The notes: a model not told the origin generated them from the sequence alone. A stretch of 64,000 nt of DNA from Citricoccus sp. K5 (GCF_902506195.1 NZ_LR732817.1:885147-949146), one strand, 5' to 3'. Positions 10,100 through 19,439 are shown, numbered from the stretch's first letter. Translations and numbers: made by a program.

Positions 10100-11294
10100 A
10101 AGGCGCACCATCAAGGCCCGGAACACCCGGAGGGACGACGACGGCCGGCGGGCCCGGTGCGATCGTCCCGTTCTCGGCGTCCCAGTCCCACTCGACCCAT
10201 CCCGAGGCGCGGCGTGCGGAGGGCAGGGTGAGGGCCGGCGTCGTGCTCACGGCGGGGACCGCGAGTTCCGGGGGAACACCCCACCCGAGCAGGTGCCGCA
10301 GCGCACCGTCCAGGGCCACGGCTCCTGAGGCCAGGGTCGGCTGACCCGCGACTCGGGGTGCGGTGGTTCTCCCGGTCCCGGTGTTGCTGTTGTTCCCGGT
10401 GGTCTCGATGGTGACCGCGCCCAGCGTGTAGGTGCCCGCGGGTGCGTCGGTGGCCGCGGAGGCGTCTGAGACCACGCAGACGGCGCCCGGGACCAGGCGC
10501 AGGACGTCCAGGATGACGCCGGGGTCCACATGGAGGCCGTCAGCCACCAGTTCGACTCGGAGGTCTCCGCGGGCCGCAGCGCGCAGGGCGGCCGGAACGG
10601 GTCCCGGGGCGCGGTGGTGGAATCCGGGCATGGCGTTGAACAGGTGGGTCACGGCGGGGCGGCGGTGCTGGCCCGTGCCGCCCAGACCCAGCGTCTGCAT
10701 CCCGGTCCACCGCTGCAGTGCCGTGGAGAACTCGGCCTCCGTGGCGTCGGTGTGGCCGGGGGAGGGAAGGATGCCCGCGGCGAACAGGGTGCGGTCCACC
10801 CATTCGGCGCCCTCGAGCTCGGGAGCGTAGGTCATGGCGACGATCGCTTGGGCGTCCGGGCCGACATGGTCGGGGGATCCTGCCTGCACCAGGGACTCCA
10901 GCAGCCGGCGTGACCGGTCCGAGCCTGGCTCCAGGACGTCCTCGGCCGATTGGGCCCCGCAGCGGTGGCGGGACAGGAATGGCCCCTCGAGGTGGAGGCC
11001 GGCCAGGGCACCCTCCCGGACCAGCGGGGCGAGTCGCCGGACGGCGGCCAGCAGGTCCGGGGCCGGCAGGGTGGGGAGGGAGGCGACCACGCGGGTCACG
11101 CCCCTCAGGGACAGCTCTCGGAGTGCGTCACGGACGTGGTGCACGGGCGCCGTGGCGAAGTCCACGCCGGCCAGTCCATGGCAATGCTGGTCGACGAGTC
11201 CGGGCGTGATGAGACGGCCCGTCCGTGGTCCGGGTGGGGAGCCGGCGTGGACAGCCGGGTCAGACGCCGGATCAGAAGAGCCGGGACTCGGCAT
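10098..11294 (-). CDS. nagA: N-acetylglucosamine-6-phosphate deacetylase
   Basis: An amidohydrolase-superfamily enzyme, 398 residues, that would deacetylate GlcNAc-6-P during amino-sugar and wall recycling. The family motifs are present in order: [10 protein letters not shown] (HxH), HLEGPFLS (metal-binding Glu), SPGHTDAT and THLFNAM (metal histidines), [10 protein letters not shown] and [13 protein letters not shown] (catalytic Asp). Only about 30 residues precede the HxH motif, fewer than usual, and they are Pro/Ser-rich, so the N-terminal beta-sandwich looks reduced. The ATG lies inside the 3' end of nucS (23-nt overlap), so it is probably expressed from the nucS transcript. Confidence 0.9.
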   Translation of the reverse strand: MPSPGSSDPASDPAVHAGSPPGPRTGRLITPGLVDQHCHGLAGVDFATAPVHHVRDALRELSLRGVTRVVASLPTLPAPDLLAAVRRLAPLVREGALAGLHLEGPFLSRHRCGAQSAEDVLEPGSDRSRRLLESLVQAGSPDHVGPDAQAIVAMTYAPELEGAEWVDRTLFAAGILPSPGHTDATEAEFSTALQRWTGMQTLGLGGTGQHRRPAVTHLFNAMPGFHHRAPGPVPAALRAAARGDLRVELVADGLHVDPGVILDVLRLVPGAVCVVSDASAATDAPAGTYTLGAVTIETTGNNSNTGTGRTTAPRVAGQPTLASGAVALDGALRHLLGWGVPPELAVPAVSTTPALTLPSARRASGWVEWDWDAENGTIAPGPPAVVVPPGVPGLDGAP

Positions 11295-11967
11295 CGTCCA
11301 CGCCGCGCATGGCGTCGTAGTCCAGGGTGAGGCAGCGGATGCCCCGGTCCTCGGCCAGGGTGCGGGCCTGGGGCTTGATCTGCTGTGCGGCGTAGACGCC
11401 CCGGACCGGCGCCAGCAACGGATCGCGGTTCATCAGTTCCAGGTAGCGGGTGAGCTGCTCCACGCCGTCGATGTCCCCGCGGCGCTTGAGCTCCACGGCC
11501 ACCGAGCCGCCGGTGGCGTCCCGCGCGAGGATGTCCACGGGGCCGATGGCCGTCATGTACTCACGGCGCACCAGGGTGTGACCGTCGCCAAGCAGCTCGA
11601 TCTGCTCGGCCAACAGCCGTTGCAGGTCGGACTCGACGCCGTCCTTGACCAGTCCAGGGTCCACGCCGAGCTCATAGGAGGCGTCATGCAGGATCTCGAA
11701 GAGGTGCACGATCAGCCGGTCGTCCGACTTCGTGGCCTGCACCGTCCAGACCTGGACCACACCCTCGGCGGCCAGCTCCTCGGTGGGTTCGGCCGTGCGC
11801 AGGGTCGCCGGCGGGCTCATCCAGTTGAGCGGCTTGTAGGAGCCGCCGTCCGAATGCACCAGCACGGAGCCGTCGGCCTTGACCAGCAGCAGGCGGGTCG
11901 CCTGGGGCAGGTGGGCGCGCAGACGCCCCTCGTAGTTGACGGAACACCGGGCTATTACCAAACGCAC
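11272..11967 (-). CDS. nucS: Mismatch-specific endonuclease NucS/EndoMS
   Basis: A 231-residue NucS, the nuclease of the MutS/MutL-independent mismatch repair of Actinobacteria and Archaea. It cuts both strands at G-T, G-G and T-T mismatches. The RecB-like C-terminal active site is visible: D145 in GPVDIL and E159/K161 in VAVELKRRG. The C-terminus ESRLF resembles the sliding-clamp-binding tail of the family. The GTG start has no ribosome binding site but has TAGACT ending 7 nt before it, so the mRNA is probably leaderless. nagA overlaps its end. Confidence 0.95.
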   Translation of the reverse strand: MRLVIARCSVNYEGRLRAHLPQATRLLLVKADGSVLVHSDGGSYKPLNWMSPPATLRTAEPTEELAAEGVVQVWTVQATKSDDRLIVHLFEILHDASYELGVDPGLVKDGVESDLQRLLAEQIELLGDGHTLVRREYMTAIGPVDILARDATGGSVAVELKRRGDIDGVEQLTRYLELMNRDPLLAPVRGVYAAQQIKPQARTLAEDRGIRCLTLDYDAMRGVDDAESRLF

Positions 11968-11974
11968 ACAGGGG

Positions 11975-11980
11975 AGTCTA
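11975..11980 (-). promoter_or_regulatory. -10 box of nucS (leaderless)
   Basis: TAGACT on the minus strand, 7 nt before the nucS GTG. Transcription would start at or next to the start codon. Confidence 0.65.
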
Positions 11981-12031
11981 GCGGTCCGGGAGGCGGGGCC
12001 GTGAAAGGGCGGGCTGTGGAAAGATGATGGC

Positions 12032-12367
12032 GTGCCACGCTCGAACCGCCCCCGCCGCTCCGGGCCCTCCCGGCGCCAGGCGCCGGCCCCCGGTCGGCAG
12101 GACCGGTTGGATGCCCTGCTGGGCCTGGATCCCGGTTACCGGCAGGAACAGGGGCACGACGGCGGCTGGCATGTCCGCCAGATCGCCGCCTGGCGCGCGG
12201 TGAAGGACTACACCTGCCCCGGTTGCGGCCGGACGATTCCGCCCGGGCTGGCGCACCTGGTGACCTGGCGTTCGGATTCGATCTTCGGTGACGAGGCGGC
12301 CGGCGCGGACCGGCGGCATTGGCACCAGCCCTGTTGGTCCAATCGTCGGCAGGACGGGCTCTACTGA
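12032..12367 (+). CDS. Small conserved actinobacterial protein with zinc-ribbon-like motif
   Basis: A 111-residue protein of unknown function, often labelled ATP/GTP-binding in actinobacterial genomes without a visible nucleotide motif. The N-terminal 30 residues are Arg/Pro-rich. The C-terminal half has [10 protein letters not shown] followed by HWHQPCW, a CxxC...HxH...C set suited to binding one zinc ion. GTG 12032 has GGAAAGA 7 nt upstream and lies divergent to nucS with 64 nt between the starts. It ends 7 nt before the convergent permease gene. Confidence 0.8.
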   Translation: MPRSNRPRRSGPSRRQAPAPGRQDRLDALLGLDPGYRQEQGHDGGWHVRQIAAWRAVKDYTCPGCGRTIPPGLAHLVTWRSDSIFGDEAAGADRRHWHQPCWSNRRQDGLY

Positions 12368-12374
12368 CGGGCTG

Positions 12375-13709
12375 CTAGATCCGGTCCTGCCGGGGGATCA
12401 GCACTTCCTTGACCACCAGCATGACGGCCGCCGCGAGCGGGATGGCCATCAGGGCGCCCAGCACCCCGAGGAGGGCGGCCCCGGCGATCACGGCGATCAC
12501 GGCGACCGAACCCGGTACGGCCACGGCCTTGCTCATCACCCGCGGGGAGACGAAGTAGGCCTCCACCTGGAGGTAGATGAAGTAGATGGCGGCGAAGATC
12601 AGGGCCTGCTGCCATCCGCCGGTCAGGGCCACGAGGGTCAGGATGATGCCGCCGGTCATGGCGCCCACGAGGGGGATGAAGGCCATCAGTCCGGCGAAGA
12701 AGGCCAGGAGCGCCCCGAAGGGGATCCCCGCGATGGAGATGGCGATGAACGCGACCAGCCCGTTGAGGCCCGCCACGACCGACTGGCCGATGACGTAGTG
12801 GCCCACGGAGGAGGTGATCTCCTCGCCGAGGTACTCCACCCTGGGGCGCCGGGTGCTGGGGGCCAGCCGGTAGGCCCAGAACTTCATGGCCGGCAGGGTC
12901 GCGAGGAAGTACAGGGTCAGGACCAGCACGATCAGCACGGAGAACCCGGTGTTGACGATGGCGGTGCCCACCCCGAAGAGCCCACCGAAGACGGCCGTCA
13001 CGTTGGACGAGTCGCCGATGAACTTCTCCAGCTCCGTCACGGCGATGTCCCGGATGCCGAACTGGCTGTCCAGGTCATGGAAGAACTGTGATTCCAGGAA
13101 GTCAGAGACCATGGCCGGCAGGTCATTGACGAAGGCCGTGGTCTGCTCGACCACCGTGGGGATGAGCAGGGAGAAGAAGAGTGTCAGGATCGCCGCCAGC
13201 AGCAGGACGGCCGCCGCCACGCCCACCCCCCGGGGAGCACCCCACGATTCGATGCGCCGGACCACCGGGTCCAAGCCGAGGGAGATGAACAGGGCCGCGC
13301 CGATCCACACGAGCAACTGGGTGTTGGCGGAGATGATCCCGTACAGCAGGAAGGCCAGGCCCACGCCGAACGTGAACAGGAAGCCGGTCTGGACCGGATG
13401 GGCCCAGTGGACCAGCCGGATTCGGTGGGACGGGTCGGCGGCGTCGGCGGCACGGACTGCGGGTCCGGTGCTCGCCTCGGTCTCTGCTGCGGAAGGTGAC
13501 GTGGCCGCCGGCCGGAGCTCGAATCGGGGCCGGGGCCGTGCACCGGGCAGCCGGCGCGCGGCCCACCACCTGCGGAGGAGGCCGGAGCGCGGCGCGGCGG
13601 CTGCGGCGTCGGCGGCTGCGGGGGTACCGGAGGCGGCCCCGGACGGGCTGCCGGAGGCGGCTTCTGGGACGGCACCGGAAGCCGCATGGGGGGAGTCATG
13701 GTCCTGCAC
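12375..13709 (-). CDS. AI-2E family transporter (TqsA/PerM-like permease)
   Basis: A 444-residue protein of the AI-2E transporter family (PF01594). The first about 95 residues are Ala/Pro-rich and low in complexity; then come about eight membrane segments with the usual two-helix pair, a periplasmic-type helix-rich domain (about residues 190-260) and the C-terminal LVGAMTGGIILTLVALTGG bundle. Substrate cannot be told: family members export AI-2, ions or other solutes. GTG 13709 has TAACCT ending 7 nt upstream and no ribosome binding site. Confidence 0.87.
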   Translation of the reverse strand: MQDHDSPHAASGAVPEAASGSPSGAASGTPAAADAAAAAPRSGLLRRWWAARRLPGARPRPRFELRPAATSPSAAETEASTGPAVRAADAADPSHRIRLVHWAHPVQTGFLFTFGVGLAFLLYGIISANTQLLVWIGAALFISLGLDPVVRRIESWGAPRGVGVAAAVLLLAAILTLFFSLLIPTVVEQTTAFVNDLPAMVSDFLESQFFHDLDSQFGIRDIAVTELEKFIGDSSNVTAVFGGLFGVGTAIVNTGFSVLIVLVLTLYFLATLPAMKFWAYRLAPSTRRPRVEYLGEEITSSVGHYVIGQSVVAGLNGLVAFIAISIAGIPFGALLAFFAGLMAFIPLVGAMTGGIILTLVALTGGWQQALIFAAIYFIYLQVEAYFVSPRVMSKAVAVPGSVAVIAVIAGAALLGVLGALMAIPLAAAVMLVVKEVLIPRQDRI

Positions 13710-13716
13710 AAGCCAC

Positions 13717-13722
13717 AGGTTA
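13717..13722 (-). promoter_or_regulatory. -10 box of the AI-2E permease gene (leaderless)
   Basis: TAACCT on the minus strand, 7 nt before the GTG start at 13709. Confidence 0.5.
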
Positions 13723-13757
13723 CGTCACCGGCCCGAGTCATGTGACGACCTGCGTCG

Positions 13758-13786
13758 TTATCATTTGGTGACCTTCTCGGTATACT
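13758..13786 (+). promoter_or_regulatory. SigA-type promoter of the 640-residue membrane protein gene
   Basis: TTATCA (13758-13763), a 17-bp spacer and TATACT (13781-13786) form a good housekeeping-type promoter. A start near 13793 would give a leader of about 115 nt, which is C- and A-rich (repeated CCACC) and without an obvious fold. Confidence 0.6.
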
Positions 13787-13908
13787 GGGGCGTTGAGGTG
13801 CGGCGAGGTGCGGCAGGGTTCTGCCCTCGCAACGCCATCCTCGCCACCAGCACCGCCCACACCACAGCCACCACCTCAGCCCCCCCGAACCACAGACAGG
13901 TAGACCGC

Positions 13909-15831
13909 GTGCGAGTTGTTTCCGGAGTAGTAGCCCTGATACTGGGCCTTGCCGCCATTTTCGGCGCCGTCGGCCTGCAGACGATCTGGGCCCCTCCGGC
14001 GACGCTGACGGCCACGACGGACCAGTCCTCCGTCGATGCCGCGCCGGAGGCTCCCCTGACCGTCATCACCGGTGGCATCAATGAGGCCGCGGAGGACCCG
14101 GTGGACTACACGCTCACCGGTGACGGTGACTACACGGTCATGCTCGGCCAGACCCGGGACATCGAGGCGTGGATCGGGGACGCCGCCCACAACACCGTCA
14201 CCGGCGTCGAGACCGAGGTGCCGAACGGCCAGGATCCGCGGGTCGTGGTGGAGCACACCGAGGGAGAGGCCACGGTTCCCGACCCCGCAGGTTCCGATCT
14301 GTGGGTGGACACCCAGGAGGCCAGCGGCACGATCGAGCAGCGGTGGTCCGTGCCGTCCGAGGGGGAGTGGTCCCTGTTGGTCGCCGCTGACGGCACCGAG
14401 CCCGCACCGGCCGAAATGACGGTGAGCTGGACCAACACCCTCGGCGACAGCCCGTGGATCGTCCCGCTGGCCATCATCGGTGGCCTGCTGGTCCTCGCCG
14501 GACTCGGCCTGCTGGTGTGGGCGCTCCTGATCCGTCGCCGTTCGGCTCCGGGCAACACGGGAAACCACCACCACCATCACAACGACAACAACGACGACGG
14601 CGGCGCCGGCCGAACCAGCGCCGGCTCCCCAGACGTGCGAGGCAGCTCGGCCTCGACCATTCCGAACACCTCGACCACTCCGAACGCCCCGACCACGCCG
14701 CCCACCGACGGCACCGGTCAGGTCTCCCGCACGCAGGCTGCCCGCACGCAGGCTTCCCGCACGCAGGCTGCCCGCCCTCATGCGTCCCGTGCCCGGCTCG
14801 CCGGCCTCCTGGCCGGAAGCCTGGCGCTGGCGGGTGTCCTGGGCGTGGGCCCGGCGACCGCACAGGGCACCCAGAGTGCTCCAGCCAGCGACGCGCCCCA
14901 GGCCTCAGACGAGGCGTCGGCTGACGAGAACGACCAGTACCCGATCCTGACCGACAGCCAGTTGGAGCGCATCCTCGGCCAGATCGAGTCGGTCGTGGCC
15001 GAAGGTGATGCGGAGCAGGATCCCGAGGTCCTCAAGCCCCGCGTGGCCGACCCCCAACTGTCCATGCGGGGCGCCAACTACGCCAATGTCCAGGTCTCGG
15101 ACGACGTGCGGGCGGCAGAGCCGGTGGCGGCCGCACCCATCCGATCCGTGCTGGCTCCCGCCGATCCTGCGTTCCCCCGCACGGTCACCGTGGTGACCCA
15201 GGGTGAGGACAACGCCACCCCGCAACTGCTGATGCTGCGGCAGGATTCCGCGCGGGCGCGATACCGGCTGGTGACCGCCGCATCCATGATCCCGGCGGCC
15301 AGGCTGCCGGCCAGCGACCTGTCCAACACCGAGGTCGAGATGGTGGCGGAGGATGACGGCAGTGGTCTGGTCATGTCGCCCGCCACCGCCGTGGACGGGC
15401 TGGCTCGGTACCTGAATGTGCCGGACCACTCCTTCGGTGACCAGTTCACGAACAACAGCATGGTGGACGGCATCCACGACTACCAGGCCAGCATTGAGGA
15501 GGAGGCGCCGGATGCCCGCCTGTCCCTCCTCCGTGAGTCCATTCCGGGGACGACGACCACGATGCGCCTGGCCGACGGCTCCGCCCTGGTGATCGGTCTC
15601 CTGGACGCCAGGATGACCATCGCCCCGCGCGAGGAGGGTGCCACGGTGATGGTGGACGAGGTGGCAGCCGCCCTGGCCGGCGAAGACAGCACTGAAAGCG
15701 ACTCGCCGGTGGAGATGACGTACCGTGAGGTGGTGGCCCTGCGCATCCCGGCCGAGGGAGCCACCGGAGACGAGGCCAAGGTCTCCATGGTGGCCCTGAC
15801 GGACGAGTTGCAGTCCGTCACCTACGAGTGA
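13909..15831 (+). CDS. Three-helix membrane protein with His-rich linker, function unknown
   Basis: A 640-residue protein I do not recognise. Residues about 1-27 form a signal-anchor helix, followed by an extracellular Thr/Glu/Asp-rich domain; helix 2 is at about 181-208 and ends in IRRRS. The cytosolic linker starts with five consecutive histidines (220-224) in an Asn/Asp-rich run, then Thr/Pro/Ser-rich sequence and tandem RTQAA/RTQAS units. Helix 3 (about 296-320) looks like an internal signal peptide ending ATAQG, and an acidic 320-residue extracytoplasmic domain follows. GTG 13909 is chosen because it opens directly into the first hydrophobic helix; the frame stays open far upstream through non-coding and antisense sequence. 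The downstream neighbour is the YbbN-like gene, 69 nt away. Confidence 0.7.
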   Translation: MRVVSGVVALILGLAAIFGAVGLQTIWAPPATLTATTDQSSVDAAPEAPLTVITGGINEAAEDPVDYTLTGDGDYTVMLGQTRDIEAWIGDAAHNTVTGVETEVPNGQDPRVVVEHTEGEATVPDPAGSDLWVDTQEASGTIEQRWSVPSEGEWSLLVAADGTEPAPAEMTVSWTNTLGDSPWIVPLAIIGGLLVLAGLGLLVWALLIRRRSAPGNTGNHHHHHNDNNDDGGAGRTSAGSPDVRGSSASTIPNTSTTPNAPTTPPTDGTGQVSRTQAARTQASRTQAARPHASRARLAGLLAGSLALAGVLGVGPATAQGTQSAPASDAPQASDEASADENDQYPILTDSQLERILGQIESVVAEGDAEQDPEVLKPRVADPQLSMRGANYANVQVSDDVRAAEPVAAAPIRSVLAPADPAFPRTVTVVTQGEDNATPQLLMLRQDSARARYRLVTAASMIPAARLPASDLSNTEVEMVAEDDGSGLVMSPATAVDGLARYLNVPDHSFGDQFTNNSMVDGIHDYQASIEEEAPDARLSLLRESIPGTTTTMRLADGSALVIGLLDARMTIAPREEGATVMVDEVAAALAGEDSTESDSPVEMTYREVVALRIPAEGATGDEAKVSMVALTDELQSVTYE

Positions 15832-15900
15832 CGGAGGGCCCCGACTCAACTCTCGATTCAGCTCTCGATCCAGCCTCGATCCCTTCAAGGAGTGCCCGGA

Positions 15901-16923
15901 ATGTCCCAGCAGCCCCCAGCCATGCCGACCCACCTGCGCGGGGCCCTCGACCTGTCCGCTCTCAAGCGGCCGGCGGGCCAGCCCGGACCGCAAGGCCAGA
16001 CCGGACAAGCGGGACAGCCGCGGCAACCCGGACCAGCCGGCCAGCCGTCGGCCCAGGGCGGGCCGGCGGGGAGCTGGGTCCTGGACAACGCCAGCCAGGG
16101 TGACCTGCAGCAGCTGGTCCAGCTCTCCTCCCGGGTGCCGGTCCTCGTCCACCTGGCAGCACCCTCGAATCCCGCGAGCCAGCAGATCGATGATCTCGTG
16201 GCCCCCGCCGTGGACGCTCGGGGTGGTCAACTGATCCTGGCCAGAGTGGATGCCGAGGCCGATCCGCAGGTCCTCCAGGTCTTCGGGCTGGCCGCCGGGC
16301 CGGCCGTCGTCGCGGTCCTGGCCGGTCAGCCGATCCCGGTCCTCAACCAGGCGGTTCCCGCCGACCAGCTCGAGCAGCTCCTGGACGAGCTGCTCGCCGC
16401 CGCCGCCCAGAACGGCGTCTCCGGCACGGTGCCTCCGCTGGCCCCGGCGCGCGAGTACGGCCAGGGCGCCGGCGGGTCCGTGGGGAACGACGCTCCGGCC
16501 GCTCCGGCTCTGCCACCGCTGCACCAGGAGGCCCAGGACGCGCTCGAGGCCGGCCAGTACGAGGCGGCTAAGGACGCCTACCGCAGGGCCTTGGCCGAGA
16601 ATCCCGCCGATGCCGAGGCCAAGGTGGGACTCTCCCGCGCCGGGCTGTTCGCCCGGACCGCGGCCATGGACTCGAATGCCGTGCGGGAACGCGGCGCCAC
16701 CGAGCCGGACGAGGTCCAGGCCCAGATCGACGTGGCCGATCTCGATGTGCTCGGCGGCCACGTGGAGGACGCCTTCAACCGATTGGTCCGTTTCATCGCC
16801 GGCCACCCGGGGCAGGAGCGGAACACCGCCCGCGAGCACCTCGTGGACCTCTACACCGTGGTGGGTGACCAGGACCCGCGCACGTCCGCGTCCCGCAAGG
16901 CGCTGGCCATGGCATTGTTCTAA
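15901..16923 (+). CDS. YbbN-like thioredoxin-fold/TPR protein without CxxC
   Basis: A 340-residue CnoX/YbbN-type protein, a family of holdase-like co-chaperones. After a Pro/Gln/Gly-rich N-terminus, a thioredoxin-like domain spans about residues 55-170, but the active-site position reads APSNPASQ instead of WCxxC, so it cannot act as a disulfide reductase. The rest (about 195-340) is helical with TPR-like repeats (ALEAGQYEAAKDAYRRALAENPADAEAKVGL). ATG 15901 has AAGGAG 8 nt upstream, better than the in-frame GTG at 15892. Confidence 0.85.
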   Translation: MSQQPPAMPTHLRGALDLSALKRPAGQPGPQGQTGQAGQPRQPGPAGQPSAQGGPAGSWVLDNASQGDLQQLVQLSSRVPVLVHLAAPSNPASQQIDDLVAPAVDARGGQLILARVDAEADPQVLQVFGLAAGPAVVAVLAGQPIPVLNQAVPADQLEQLLDELLAAAAQNGVSGTVPPLAPAREYGQGAGGSVGNDAPAAPALPPLHQEAQDALEAGQYEAAKDAYRRALAENPADAEAKVGLSRAGLFARTAAMDSNAVRERGATEPDEVQAQIDVADLDVLGGHVEDAFNRLVRFIAGHPGQERNTAREHLVDLYTVVGDQDPRTSASRKALAMALF

Positions 16924-16945
16924 GCAGCCATCTCCTGACTTAAGT

Positions 16946-16964
16946 CATGGCCGTCCTGGCCATG
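16946..16964 (+). terminator. Possible weak terminator after the YbbN-like gene
   Basis: CATGGCC-GTCCT-GGCCATG forms a 7-bp hairpin 22 nt after the stop. There is no T-run, so termination is uncertain. Confidence 0.3.
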
Positions 16965-16994
16965 GCGCTCTCGTGGTCTGGGCCCGGCCCTTGC

Positions 16995-17000
16995 TAGCGT
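16995..17000 (+). promoter_or_regulatory. -10 box of the ABC transporter operon (leaderless)
   Basis: TAGCGT ends 7 nt before the ATG at 17008. Confidence 0.6.
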
Positions 17001-17007
17001 CAGGGGC

Positions 17008-17826
17008 ATGAGCAATCCTGAGAGCTCCCTGTCAACGCCGTTCCCGCCAGAGCCGTCCGGTGCCGTGCCGGATCCGGACACGGCCCTGGCCATCCGTGGC
17101 CTGGCCAAGCGCTTCGGGGAGAAGATCGCCGTCAACGGCATCTCCCTGGACGTGCCCGCCGGTTCGTTCTACGGACTGGTCGGACCGAACGGTGCCGGCA
17201 AGACCACCGCCATGTCCATGGCCACGGGACTGCTGCGCCCGGACCACGGACAGGTCTGGATCCACGGCACTGATGTCTGGTCCGAGCCGCTGACCGCCAA
17301 GCGGCGCATGGGCGTGCTCGCTGACGGCGTGCGCCTCTTCGACCGGCTCACCGGGGAACAGCTCGTCACCTACTCAGGTCTCCTGCGCGGGCTGGACCGG
17401 GACACGGTGGCCAAGCGCACCGCCGATCTCCTGCGGGTCATGGACCTCACTGGGGACGCCGGAAAGCTCGTGGTGGACTACTCGGCCGGCATGACCAAGA
17501 AGGTCGCGCTGGCCTCGGCCATGATCCATGCTCCCAAGGTCCTCGTCCTGGACGAGCCCTTCGAGGCCGTGGACCCGGTCTCCGCCGCCAACATCCGGGA
17601 CATCCTGGCGCAGTTCGTGGAGTCGGGCGGAACGGTGATCGTCTCCAGCCACGTCATGGACCTCGTCCAGCGAATGTGTGACCACGTGGCCATCATCGCC
17701 CAGGGCAACCTGCTGGCGGCCGGGACCGTGGACGAGGTCCGCGATGGACAGAGCCTCGAGGACCGCTTCGTGGATCTCGTGGGCGGCCGTTCGACCGGAG
17801 AGGGACTGTCATGGTTGCGCACCTGA
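17008..17826 (+). CDS. ABC transporter ATP-binding protein
   Basis: A 272-residue ATPase of the DrrA/CcmA/NatA type. Walker A is GPNGAGKTT (about residues 64-72), and Walker B is LVLDEPFEAVDP. The signature loop is YSAGMTKKV in place of the usual LSGGQ, an accepted variant. It is coupled to the next gene, a large permease, with a 16-nt overlap. The cargo is unknown: pairs of this shape export antibiotics, lipids or peptides, or act in resistance. Leaderless start with TAGCGT upstream. Confidence 0.9.
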   Translation: MSNPESSLSTPFPPEPSGAVPDPDTALAIRGLAKRFGEKIAVNGISLDVPAGSFYGLVGPNGAGKTTAMSMATGLLRPDHGQVWIHGTDVWSEPLTAKRRMGVLADGVRLFDRLTGEQLVTYSGLLRGLDRDTVAKRTADLLRVMDLTGDAGKLVVDYSAGMTKKVALASAMIHAPKVLVLDEPFEAVDPVSAANIRDILAQFVESGGTVIVSSHVMDLVQRMCDHVAIIAQGNLLAAGTVDEVRDGQSLEDRFVDLVGGRSTGEGLSWLRT

Positions 17827-19388
17827 TCCGCATGAAGCTGGCCATCACGGTCAACGGGTGGAAGAAGAGCACCGGCCAGCTGGTGCTGGCCATCCTGCTG
17901 ATGGCGTATCTCGCCTTCGTCCTCGTGATGTTGGGCGTCGGAGCCTCGTTCATGCCCGAACTCGAGACGGATGCCCGGGGCACCATCCTCACGCTGGTGG
18001 GGGCCGTCGCCGTGCTCGGCTGGATCATCGTCCCCGTGTTCTTCACCGGTGTGGACCTGACCCTGGACCCGGCGAACTTCGCGACCTTCGGGGTCCCGTC
18101 CCGTCAGCTGGTCCTCGGCCTGGCCATGGCCGGACTCGCCACGATCCCCGGCGCGGCCACCCTCATCGGCTTCCTGCTGTCCACGCTCGCGTGGCGGGAC
18201 CAGGCCGGCCCGATGCTGTTGGCGGTGCCGACCACCATCCTGGGAGCCGTCTTCTGCATCTGCATCTCCTACGCCGTGACCGGACTGCTGGCCGGGATCA
18301 CCGGGCAACGGCGGATCCGCGAGATCATGTCCATCGTCGCCTTCATCCCCTTGATGCTGGCCGGTGTCATCTTCGCCGGCATCGTCGAATCCGTGGAGGC
18401 GGCCCTGGAGCAGCTGCCCGGCCTGGCGGCCATCATCGCTTGGACCCCGCTCGGCTCCTTCACGGGGGCACCCTGGGCACTGGCCGAGGGGCGCCCACTC
18501 GAGGCCATGGCCCAGGCCGTATTGTGCCTGGTGTGGGTGGCCGGGGCCCTGTGGCTCTGGCAGCTGGCCGTGAACCGCAGCTATGCGCAGGTGCGCGGTT
18601 CCGGCCCCGCCAGTTCGAAGACCAAGACCGGACTCGGCCTGCTGGGGGTGTTCCCGGGGACGCCGGCCGGAGCCATCGCCGCCCGCTCGATGATCTACTG
18701 GCTCAAGGACCCCCGCTACTCGGCCTCCCTGGTGGTATTGCCGCTGCTGCTGGTGCTCTTCTGGTTCCTCGGTTACCAGTCGGGTGAGTACGTCATGATC
18801 CTGTTGATGGGTCCCATCACCGGCTTCATGCTCGGATACTCCATCTCCGCGGACATCAGCTACGACGGTTCGGCCTTCGCCCAGCACGTGACCGCCGGTG
18901 TCTCCGGTCGGGACGACCGCGTCGGCCGGATCGGTTCCCTGCTGGCGTGGGGGACCCCCGTGACGCTGCTGTTCACCGTCGCCACCGTGTGGATGGCCGG
19001 CCAATGGTGGCTGCTGCCCGGGCTGATCGGCGTCGGGATCGGCGCCCTGTTGACCGGGGCGGGTGTCTCCGCCCTGGTCTCCGCCCGGTTCATCTACCCG
19101 GTGCCGCCACCCGGCGCCAGTCCGTTCGCCACGCCTGAAGGCGGCGGCATGCGCATGATGCTCATCTCCCTCGGCGCCATGGTCGTGGTCGGGGCGCTCT
19201 GCCTGCCCGGCCTGATCCTCTACGTCGTGGCCCTGGCCACCGGCACCATGCTGCTGATGTGGATCACCCTCGTGGTGGGCCTGGGACTGGGGCTGTTCCT
19301 GCTCTGGCTTGGCATCCGGCTCGGGGCGAAGTGGTTCGACCGGTCCCAGGCAGAGACCTACCAGGCGGTGCTGGCCGCCACCGGCTGA
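17811..19388 (+). CDS. ABC transporter permease
   Basis: A 525-residue membrane protein with about twelve hydrophobic segments, forming the transmembrane partner of the preceding ATPase. The arrangement (helix group, long middle loop with KDPRYSASL, then a second helix group) resembles two fused ABC-2-like halves. The ATG lies inside the ATPase gene's 3' end. No substrate can be inferred. Confidence 0.85.
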   Translation: MVAHLIRMKLAITVNGWKKSTGQLVLAILLMAYLAFVLVMLGVGASFMPELETDARGTILTLVGAVAVLGWIIVPVFFTGVDLTLDPANFATFGVPSRQLVLGLAMAGLATIPGAATLIGFLLSTLAWRDQAGPMLLAVPTTILGAVFCICISYAVTGLLAGITGQRRIREIMSIVAFIPLMLAGVIFAGIVESVEAALEQLPGLAAIIAWTPLGSFTGAPWALAEGRPLEAMAQAVLCLVWVAGALWLWQLAVNRSYAQVRGSGPASSKTKTGLGLLGVFPGTPAGAIAARSMIYWLKDPRYSASLVVLPLLLVLFWFLGYQSGEYVMILLMGPITGFMLGYSISADISYDGSAFAQHVTAGVSGRDDRVGRIGSLLAWGTPVTLLFTVATVWMAGQWWLLPGLIGVGIGALLTGAGVSALVSARFIYPVPPPGASPFATPEGGGMRMMLISLGAMVVVGALCLPGLILYVVALATGTMLLMWITLVVGLGLGLFLLWLGIRLGAKWFDRSQAETYQAVLAATG

Positions 19389-19426
19389 GCGACCGCAGAC
19401 TTGCCTCCACCCGGGTGCGGGGGCGG

Positions 19427-19432
19427 TAGACT
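19427..19432 (+). promoter_or_regulatory. -10 box of the DUF3039 gene (leaderless)
   Basis: TAGACT ends 7 nt before the ATG at 19440; TTGCCT lies 20 bp further upstream. Confidence 0.6.
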
Positions 19433-19439
19433 GGGGGGC

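Noticed and set aside
12886-13908. An N-terminal extension of about 340 codons for the 640-residue membrane protein.
   Set aside because: It would run antisense through the AI-2E permease gene and across a good promoter (TTATCA-17-TATACT). GTG 13909 leads directly into a signal-anchor helix.
14563-14577. Five consecutive histidine codons, like an engineered purification tag.
   Set aside because: The run is internal, uses mixed context of Asn/Asp codons and has no vector sequence around it. It is a natural low-complexity stretch.
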